This document shows positions 1-6,298 of a stretch of 6,298 nt of DNA, piece after piece. Both the position numbers and the translations under genes were made by a program. The DNA is taken from assembly GCA_026193675.1 (NCBI GenBank), contig JAPHSO010000151.1, positions 1 through 6,298 of the forward strand, read 5' to 3'. Numbering within the stretch: position 1 is the first letter of the stretch; every line of letters begins with the position of its first letter. Under the pieces are notes generated by a model. That model searched no databases and was not told the origin of the DNA. It saw only the letters and a program-made list of their open reading frames with translations. The stretch is from Gammaproteobacteria bacterium (GTDB lineage: Bacteria; Pseudomonadota; Gammaproteobacteria; Thiohalomonadales; Thiohalomonadaceae).

Positions 1-545
1 ATGGTTCAGAGGTTGCCTTCGCCGGACTTTCCAACGCAGGTAAATCGAGCGCATTGAACACGATTACCGATAACGGCTCTCTGGCACGAACCAGTAAGAC
101 GCCGGGCCGTACTCAGATGATCAACTACTTTCAGATCGACGCCGAGAGGCGGTTGGTTGACCTGCCGGGTTACGGTTTTGCCAAGGTACCGGTCGCAGTC
201 AAAAAGCACTGGCAAGGGGTTCTTGAGGGCTACTTTGCCGATCGCCAATCTCTAAAGGGTGTGGTTCTGTTAATGGACATCCGTCACCCGATGAAACCCT
301 TTGATGACATGATGTTGAGCTGGTGCCAGCAGAGTGGTGTGAAGGCTCATATCTTGTTGACCAAGGCCGACAAGCTGAAGAGCGGGGCGGCCAAGAGTAG
401 TGTGCTTAAGGTGCGCAAGGTGATTAAGGAGTTGGGGCTCTCGGCAACCGTTCAATCATTTTCGGCGACCAAGAAAGATGGTGTCGAACAGGCGCGAGGC
501 CTGCTAGATGAGTGGCTTGGGTTTGGCGAGGGCGTTGAGGAGTAG
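1..545 (+). CDS. engB: Ribosome biogenesis GTP-binding protein EngB (YihA/YsxC), 5' end cut by window edge
   Basis: EngB is a small TRAFAC-class GTPase that helps assemble the 50S ribosomal subunit in the cytoplasm. The reading frame is open from base 3 to the TAG at 543-545, giving 180 visible residues; the family is usually about 200-215, so roughly the first 25-35 are missing. The G motifs are visible in order: P-loop GLSNAGKS (bases 24-47), the switch I region with SKTPGRTQ, G3 DLPGYG, the family signature MDIRHP, G4 TKAD, and G5-like SATKKD near the C-terminus. The TTG at base 54 is an internal leucine codon inside the P-loop region and cannot be the start. The P-loop has Leu where the E. 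coli protein has Arg (GRSNAGKS); GxxxxGKS is kept, so the protein should be active. It converges with polA across 50 bases, as in E. coli. No clear intrinsic terminator is visible after the stop. Confidence 0.96.
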   Translation, partial: GSEVAFAGLSNAGKSSALNTITDNGSLARTSKTPGRTQMINYFQIDAERRLVDLPGYGFAKVPVAVKKHWQGVLEGYFADRQSLKGVVLLMDIRHPMKPFDDMMLSWCQQSGVKAHILLTKADKLKSGAAKSSVLKVRKVIKELGLSATVQSFSATKKDGVEQARGLLDEWLGFGEGVEE

Positions 546-595
546 TTATCGTGATGTAGAAGGGGGTAAGCAGCAGCCTATCCTAGCGATCCCTG

Positions 596-3334
<2,739 letters not shown>

Positions 3335-3354
3335 TGTTGGCTATTGGATGGCGA

Positions 3355-3360
3355 ATCATA
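3355..3360 (-). promoter_or_regulatory. Possible -10 element for polA
   Basis: Read on the minus strand this is TATGAT, one mismatch from TATAAT, 20 bases before the first polA ATG. A start point about 7 bases downstream would leave a leader of only about 14 bases. There is no recognisable -35 hexamer 16-18 bases upstream (ATTCAA or TTCAAA there), and no extended -10 TG. It is the best -10 in the short divergent region, but support is weak. Confidence 0.2.
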
Positions 3361-3422
3361 CCCGATAAAGTCTATTTTTGAATGAACAAGATGAAACCTG
3401 CATCGGGATTGAGCGGCAGATC

Positions 3423-3451
3423 TGGACAAAGCGACCGATCTAGTGGATATT
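3423..3451 (+). promoter_or_regulatory. Candidate sigma-70 promoter for the DUF2782 gene
   Basis: TGGACA (3423-3428, 5 of 6 to TTGACA) is separated by exactly 17 bases from GATATT (3446-3451, 4 of 6 to TATAAT). The expected start near 3458 gives a leader of about 26 bases before the ATG at 3484. This also argues against the in-frame ATG at 3382 as the gene start, because that codon lies upstream of the promoter. It was found by eye and not tested against a background model. Confidence 0.33.
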
Positions 3452-3483
3452 TCCGCACTCTATATCACTGTTGTGCAGGGCCG

Positions 3484-3816
3484 ATGCGACTCATAATTTC
3501 TTCATTTTTCATCCTCTGGATAGGTCTCTCACCGATACAGGCTTTTGGAGCAGACGCAGATGATGCGCAAATTCCACCACCACTACCTGAGTCACTGCAG
3601 GAGCAGGCACTTGAGTCTGAGGTGACCATCATCAGGCGCAAGGAGACGCTGATAGAGGAGTATCGCCAAAACGGTATCCTCTACATGATCAAGATCACGC
3701 CTAAGCGTGGTTACCCCTATTATCTGATCGATAGTGATGGTGACGGCTCTCTGGAGACACGTCGTAATGAGCTAGATAATCCTGAAGTTGTTCAATGGCG
3801 TCTCTTCAGCTGGTAA
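3484..3816 (+). CDS. DUF2782 family exported protein of unknown function
   Basis: This is a 110-residue protein whose C-terminal half matches what I know of the DUF2782 family: EVTIIRR (about 46-52), IEEYRQNGILYMIKITPK (about 57-74), PYYLIDSDGDGSLETRR (about 78-94) and a final QWRLFSW. The family is common in gammaproteobacteria beside polA and thrB, and its function is unknown. The N-terminus is a signal peptide: Met-Arg, a hydrophobic stretch (about 3-17) and a probable cleavage around 22-25 (AFG before ADADD), so the mature protein of about 87 residues should be periplasmic. There is no lipobox cysteine. I chose the ATG at 3484 because it puts the signal peptide at the N-terminus, has AGGG just upstream (3477-3480, close spacing) and follows a candidate promoter. 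The frame is open to an ATG at 3382, but the 34 extra residues look like non-coding sequence. DSDGDG (83-88) resembles a calcium-binding loop. Confidence 0.85.
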   Translation: MRLIISSFFILWIGLSPIQAFGADADDAQIPPPLPESLQEQALESEVTIIRRKETLIEEYRQNGILYMIKITPKRGYPYYLIDSDGDGSLETRRNELDNPEVVQWRLFSW

Positions 3817-3960
3817 TCGCTCTAACCACCCAGTTTCCCCTGTCTGGCTTCATAGCCGCTCCAGGCATCTTTGCTCCCGCTGCATTAGTGCGTCCATGCA
3901 CGTCATCTGCGTTGTAAAATGGTCATTCAGACGTGTAAACTCTCATTTTTCGCCTTGATC
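3817..3960. other. Intergenic stretch, possible dispersed repeat or decayed sequence
   Basis: These 144 bases follow the DUF2782 gene and hold no credible gene. On the minus strand an 18-codon reading frame starting MTCMDALMQRE and ending at a TGA is present, with no ribosome binding site. Small hairpins occur (GGCT/AGCC around a 4-base loop at 3849-3860; GTGC/GCAC around a 6-base loop near 3889-3902), but neither has a T-tract, so I do not call a terminator. The overall look reminds me of intergenic repeat units seen in gammaproteobacterial genomes. Only one copy is in this window, so this is unproven. Confidence 0.25.
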
Positions 3961-3965
3961 TGAAT

Positions 3966-3988
3966 CCATACAGGTGCAACCTGAATGG
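3966..3988. repeat. 23-bp inverted repeat upstream of the thrB promoter
   Basis: Arms CCATACAGGT and ACCTGAATGG are complementary at 9 of 10 positions (one A-A mismatch) around a 3-base centre GCA. The dyad ends four bases before the candidate -35 of thrB, so it covers about -61 to -39 relative to the expected start, a usual place for a regulator site. No T-tract follows, so it is not an intrinsic terminator. I do not recognise the motif as that of a known regulator. Confidence 0.45.
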
Positions 3989-3991
3989 TTA

Positions 3992-4020
3992 TTGGTATTC
4001 GGCCACAATTAACATTTAAT
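3992..4020 (+). promoter_or_regulatory. Candidate sigma-70 promoter of thrB
   Basis: TTGGTA (3992-3997, 4 of 6) and TTTAAT (4015-4020, 5 of 6) are separated by exactly 17 bases in an AT-rich stretch. Transcription would start near 4027, leaving about 15 bases before the thrB ATG. With the 225-base gap after the DUF2782 gene, this suggests that thrB has its own promoter. Confidence 0.45.
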
Positions 4021-4043
4021 AAATAAGCCAACTTACATTTAAT
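4012..4043 (+). repeat. 9-bp direct repeat around the thrB start
   Basis: ACATTTAAT occurs at 4012-4020, overlapping the candidate -10, and again at 4035-4043, running into the ATG. The period is 23 bases. The second copy occupies the place where a Shine-Dalgarno would be, and no purine-rich SD is present in the leader. It may be a duplicated binding site, or chance in AT-rich DNA. Confidence 0.4.
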
Positions 4044-5004
4044 GTCTGTCTATACCTCAATCTCCGAAGCGGAACTTATAGATTTCCTGGCCCATTACGA
4101 TCTTGGCGAATTGGTCAATTTTGAGGGGATTAGTGCCGGGATCGAAAACACCAACTACTTCGTCAACACCGCTCAGCAGCAGATGGTGCTGACCATCTTT
4201 GAAAATCATACCTTTGATGAGATGGGCTACTTTTTGGATCTCATGGCGCATCTTGCGGAGCATGAGGTTCCGAGTGCCCATCCTCTGGCCGATCGCAATG
4301 GCGACTATCTTCGGGTTCTTAAAGATAAGCCTGCTGCACTGGTGATGCGTCTGAAGGGAAGAGAGGTGAAGGGGCCTTCAGCGGTGCACTGTGCCGAGAT
4401 CGGCGCTGAGCTGGCTCGGTTGCATATTGCCGGTCTGGAGTTTACCGGAGAGCGGGCGAGTGATCGTGGGCCGAGCTGGTGGCGTGGGACGGCCCAGCTC
4501 ATCGCCAGCCGTCTATCAAGTGGAGAGCTTGAGCTGCTTGAAGATGAGCTTGAGTATCAGAGTCAGTTTCGTCTGGTAGATCTTCCGCGCGGGGTGATCC
4601 ACGCCGATCTATTCCGTGATAACGCCCTGTTTGAAGGTGAGCAGCTCACCGGGCTGATTGATTTTTATTACGCCTGTAATGATCTGCTGCTCTATGATAT
4701 TGCCGTAACGGTTAATGACTGGTGTTGTGAGGTAGATGGCTCTCTCAATCGTGAAAAGAGTCTGGCTCTGTTGCAGAGTTACCACAATATTCGTCCGCTG
4801 ACCGAAGATGAGCACCGTATATGGCCGGCGATGCTAAGGGCTGGAGCGCTGCGTTTCTGGCTCTCACGTCTGAAAGATAAGCTCTTCCCCAAAGAGGGAG
4901 AGTTGACTCAAATTAAAGATCCGGCTGTTTTTGAAAATATTTTGCGCAAACGGCGCGATGAAAGTGAAAATCTCACCACCTATTTAACCGGTATTGCAGG
5001 GTAA
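4042..5004 (+). CDS. thrB: Homoserine kinase, APH-like (ThrB2) type
   Basis: It phosphorylates L-homoserine with ATP to O-phosphohomoserine (EC 2.7.1.39), the step before threonine synthase in threonine synthesis, in the cytoplasm. The 320-residue length fits the Pseudomonas-type enzyme, which has the aminoglycoside phosphotransferase / choline kinase fold and is unrelated to the GHMP-family ThrB of E. coli. Visible landmarks are the N-terminal GISAGIENTNYFV (about 29-41, nucleotide-side loop), the catalytic loop GVIHADLFRDN (184-194, with His187, Asp189 and Asn194), the metal-binding GLIDFYYACND (204-214, Asp207), and YDIAVTVNDWC (218-228). The start MSVYTSISEAEL agrees with the family N-terminus (MSVFT in Pseudomonas), although no Shine-Dalgarno precedes it. 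The gene follows polA and the DUF2782 gene as in Pseudomonas, and thrA or thrC are not near. No clear intrinsic terminator directly follows the stop. Confidence 0.95.
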   Translation: MSVYTSISEAELIDFLAHYDLGELVNFEGISAGIENTNYFVNTAQQQMVLTIFENHTFDEMGYFLDLMAHLAEHEVPSAHPLADRNGDYLRVLKDKPAALVMRLKGREVKGPSAVHCAEIGAELARLHIAGLEFTGERASDRGPSWWRGTAQLIASRLSSGELELLEDELEYQSQFRLVDLPRGVIHADLFRDNALFEGEQLTGLIDFYYACNDLLLYDIAVTVNDWCCEVDGSLNREKSLALLQSYHNIRPLTEDEHRIWPAMLRAGALRFWLSRLKDKLFPKEGELTQIKDPAVFENILRKRRDESENLTTYLTGIAG

Positions 5005-5085
5005 TTCCTACACCCATTTAGTCGCGCTATCTCCAATAAAAACTGATAAAAATACGCTAACTTATTGACGTTATTTGGATTTGAG

Positions 5086-5122
5086 AGTTATCCACAAAAT
5101 CTGTGGATAACTTTGTGGATAA
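5086..5122. promoter_or_regulatory. Cluster of three perfect DnaA boxes, two in inverted repeat
   Basis: Box 1 is TTATCCACA on the plus strand (5088-5096), and boxes 2 and 3 are the same 9-mer on the minus strand (5102-5110 and 5114-5122). Spacers are 5 and 3 bases. TTATCCACA is the high-affinity form found at R1 and R4 of E. coli oriC. Boxes 1 and 2 lie inside a perfect inverted repeat with 11-base arms (5086-5096 and 5102-5112) around AAATC. A facing pair plus a third box in tandem is the arrangement I recall for the DARS core, where ADP-DnaA is converted for reactivation; the exact spacing should be compared. A degenerate copy, TTATCCCCC, follows at 5130. Confidence 0.82.
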
Positions 5123-5154
5123 AAGAGTGTTATCCCCCGCTATTCGGCACCACG

Positions 5155-5194
5155 GCGTCATTTCTGTTAAATTGTTCAGAAAATAGACAGACGC
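5155..5194. repeat. Two-step inverted repeat (possible stem-loop)
   Basis: The inner arms TTTCTG (5161-5166) and CAGAAA (5177-5182) flank a 10-base AT-rich loop. The outer arms GCGTC (5155-5159) and GACGC (5190-5194) can pair with an uneven internal loop (1 against 7 bases). There is no T-tract, so it is not a terminator. It lies between the DnaA cluster and the IHF site and may be a protein site or chance. Confidence 0.3.
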
Positions 5195-5208
5195 AATATC
5201 TTTAATAA

Positions 5209-5221
5209 AATCAACAGGTTA
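5209..5221 (+). promoter_or_regulatory. Predicted IHF binding site
   Basis: AATCAACAGGTTA matches the IHF consensus WATCAANNNNTTR at every defined position, and an A/T-rich stretch lies directly 5' of it (5195-5210), which IHF favours. By rough arithmetic about 0.014 such matches are expected on both strands of this gap. It lies 86 bases after DnaA box 3 and 71 before box 4, so an IHF bend could bring the two groups together, as IHF does at datA and oriC. Confidence 0.55.
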
Positions 5222-5292
5222 CGCATATTGCCGGTTGCGGAGTTGGTGCCTACTAACCTCCTACACACCGGCTTCAAATTAATATGCATTAA

Positions 5293-5301
5293 TGTGTATA
5301 A
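5293..5301 (-). promoter_or_regulatory. Fourth perfect DnaA box (R2-like)
   Basis: TGTGTATAA on the plus strand is TTATACACA on the minus strand, identical to the R2 box of E. coli oriC. It has the same orientation as boxes 2 and 3. It overlaps a 7-base direct repeat AATGTGT (5291-5297 and 5301-5307) with a 10-base period, next to an ATTAAT-ATGC-ATTAAT inverted repeat at 5278-5293. Confidence 0.6.
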
Positions 5302-5405
5302 ATGTGTTGACAGGCCTCAGTTGGCCGAGGTAACAGGCGCTATAACCCTATATAGTGAAAGGAAAATGGTGGCTGCTGACAGAGTCTCCCATCAGTCGTT
5401 GAATT

Positions 5406-5430
5406 CAGGGTGTCAGACAGTCCTGTTTTT
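5406..5430 (+). terminator. Candidate intrinsic terminator, plus strand
   Basis: CAGGG (5406-5410) pairs with TCCTG (5421-5425, one G-U), and TGT (5411-5413) pairs with ACA (5417-5419) around a 3-base loop, with a single bulged G at 5420. Five T follow at 5426-5430. It would end a plus-strand transcript: thrB read-through about 400 bases after its stop, or a short RNA made inside the gap. On the other strand no T-tract follows the hairpin, so it would not stop the kinase transcript. Confidence 0.42.
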
Positions 5431-5450
5431 AGGATGCCTGCAGGAGATCT

Positions 5451-6298
5451 CTATTGGTCGAGTGTTTGGCGAATTGCGACCGCCAATTCGCTGATATTGT
5501 AGGGTTTACTGAGAAGATTCTCAGCCAGTTTCAGGTAGATTTGTTGCTCACCATTGGTGAACTCTTCACGTTTGGAGGTGAAGCCAGAGCTGAGAAGTAT
5601 CTTAATCTCAGGTTTCTGTTTGAGTGCGTTAAAGGCGAGATGGTAGCCATCAATACCCCCAGGCATGACTACGTCACTAAAAATCAGGTCGATGCTGTCG
5701 TTGGCTGAGAGCATCTCAAGCGCCTGTTTGCCACTGTAGGCGACCAGCGTCTGATAACCCAGCTGCTCAAGGTAGTCTATTGCAATTTCTGCCAGTGACT
5801 CTTCGTCATCAACGATGAGGATGGTCTCGTTGCCGCGAGGGACTTCGACAGCCGACTTGGTAATATGCTCGTCATAGGCCGTTTGGCTTCGAGGAAGATA
5901 GATGTGAAAGGTGGTTCCCTGACCCACTTCGGAGTAGATCTGAATCTGGCCTCCGGAGCGCTGAACGAATCCGTAGACCATACTGAGCCCCAATCCTGTC
6001 CCTTTACCGCGCTCTTTGGTGGTAAAGAAGGGATCAAATATCTGTTTTTGCACCTCCTTGCTCATCCCTGAACCGGTATCACTAATGGAGATCATCACAT
6101 AGTCACCCTCATGGGCATTGGGATTCTGCTTTACGTAGTTGGCATCAAGATGTTTGTTGGCGGTCTCTATCACCAATACACCACCGTTGGGCATTGCATC
6201 TCGTGCATTGAGTGACAGATTGAGGAGTGCATCTTCCAGATCGCTGGTATCGATCTCAACAGGCCAGAGATCATCAGCAAGGTTGGTCTGAACCTGGA
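5451..6298 (-). CDS. Hybrid sensor histidine kinase, C-terminal ATPase and receiver domains; 5' end cut by window edge
   Basis: The open frame runs from the right edge to the TAG at 5451-5453, 281 visible residues. The first part is the end of a HATPase_c domain: N box LLNLSLNARDAMP just inside the edge, G1 box ISDTGSGMS, F box FDPFFTTKERG and G2 box GKGTGLGLSMVYGFV. After a linker of about 20 residues comes a receiver domain starting at ETILIVDDEE, with the acidic pair, the phospho-acceptor Asp in LIFSDVVMPGG (codon 5673-5675), Ser in LLSSGF and the conserved Lys in LLSKPY. The sensor and phospho-accepting His domains must lie beyond base 6298. The ATG at 6192-6194 is an internal codon within the N box, not the start. 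It should take part in a phosphorelay by passing phosphate from His to its own receiver. The input signal and the partner cannot be told. It converges with thrB and shows no functional link to it. Confidence 0.93.
   Translation of the reverse strand, partial: QVQTNLADDLWPVEIDTSDLEDALLNLSLNARDAMPNGGVLVIETANKHLDANYVKQNPNAHEGDYVMISISDTGSGMSKEVQKQIFDPFFTTKERGKGTGLGLSMVYGFVQRSGGQIQIYSEVGQGTTFHIYLPRSQTAYDEHITKSAVEVPRGNETILIVDDEESLAEIAIDYLEQLGYQTLVAYSGKQALEMLSANDSIDLIFSDVVMPGGIDGYHLAFNALKQKPEIKILLSSGFTSKREEFTNGEQQIYLKLAENLLSKPYNISELAVAIRQTLDQ

Larger units (their letters stand above)
5005..5450. promoter_or_regulatory. Candidate DnaA-binding control locus (datA/DARS-like, or origin-like)
   Basis: This 446-base gap between the convergent 3' ends of thrB and the hybrid kinase gene has no credible gene. 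It holds four exact TTATNCACA boxes, at 5088-5096 (+), 5102-5110 (-), 5114-5122 (-) and 5293-5301 (-). A perfect IHF consensus match lies between the third and fourth, and the left flank is AT-rich (43 of 60 bases A or T in 5041-5100). At equal base frequencies about 0.014 such boxes would be expected on both strands of a gap this long. Weaker boxes with two mismatches lie at 5062-5070, 5130-5138 and 5259-5267. E. coli datA, DARS2 and oriC all combine DnaA boxes with IHF sites. No GATC was seen before 5446, so this is not a Dam/SeqA-rich origin of the E. coli kind. The DnaA-binding role is a strong inference; the type of locus is open. Confidence 0.7.

Noticed and set aside
54..56. TTG at 54 as the start of engB
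   Set aside because: The frame is open to the window edge and residues before it contain the P-loop of the GTPase; the gene simply starts outside the window.
3382..3483. ATG at 3382 as the start of the DUF2782 gene
   Set aside because: It would bury the signal peptide behind 34 residues of no recognisable character, has no Shine-Dalgarno, and lies upstream of the candidate promoter.
5086..5112. The DnaA-box palindrome as an intrinsic terminator of thrB
   Set aside because: The stem is AT-rich and no T-tract of useful length follows on either strand; the exact match to DnaA boxes and the third tandem copy explain it better.
5005..5450. Firm call as the chromosomal oriC
   Set aside because: No dnaA, dnaN, rpmH or mnmG is in view, there is no clear set of AT-rich 13-mers, and GATC sites are nearly absent. 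It is kept only as an alternative to a datA/DARS-like locus.
5437..5452. Short palindromes CCTGCAGG and GAGATCTC near the kinase stop codon
   Set aside because: Eight-base palindromes of this kind are expected by chance, have no T-tract and suggest no function.
5366..5494. 42-codon plus-strand frame with AAGGA before its ATG
   Set aside because: The spacing to the ATG is only two bases, the candidate terminator lies inside it, it runs 44 bases into the kinase gene, and the peptide resembles nothing I know.
6192..6194. ATG at 6192-6194 (minus) as the start of a separate kinase/receiver gene
   Set aside because: The frame continues upstream to the edge and encodes the N box of the ATPase domain, so this Met is internal.

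Overview
The window looks like a chromosomal segment from a free-living or symbiotic gammaproteobacterium outside the enteric group. The proteins for EngB, PolA and homoserine kinase are of gammaproteobacterial type. As I recall it, the order engB / polA / DUF2782 gene / thrB matches the one in Pseudomonas, which there lies fairly near the replication origin. I cannot name a genus.

Layout. (1) 1-545 (+): 3' part of engB, a GTPase for 50S ribosome assembly. (2) 596-3334 (-): complete polA, DNA polymerase I with all three activities intact, facing engB tail to tail across only 50 bases. (3) 3335-3483: short divergent control region. (4) 3484-3816 (+): a small exported DUF2782 protein. (5) 3817-4041: intergenic stretch with a repeat-like part, a 23-bp dyad and a plausible promoter for the next gene. 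(6) 4042-5004 (+): thrB, homoserine kinase of the APH-like type, in threonine synthesis. (7) 5005-5450: a 446-base gap between two convergent genes. (8) 5451 to the right edge (-): C-terminal part of a hybrid sensor histidine kinase with a receiver domain.

The most interesting part is the gap at 5005-5450. It holds four perfect DnaA boxes (TTATNCACA). Three are packed into 35 bases, two of these forming a perfect inverted repeat, and a fourth lies about 170 bases further on. A perfect match to the IHF consensus sits between the cluster and the fourth box, and the left flank is AT-rich. Both flanking genes end here, so the boxes are not obviously part of a gene promoter. This is the kind of sequence found in DnaA-control loci (datA, DARS) or in an origin of replication. 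I infer a DnaA-binding control locus. Which kind it is cannot be decided from this window.

The genes themselves are ordinary housekeeping functions (ribosome assembly, DNA replication and repair, threonine synthesis) plus one signalling protein, and they show no sign of being one pathway. No tRNA, rRNA, CRISPR array, transposase or phage gene was seen.
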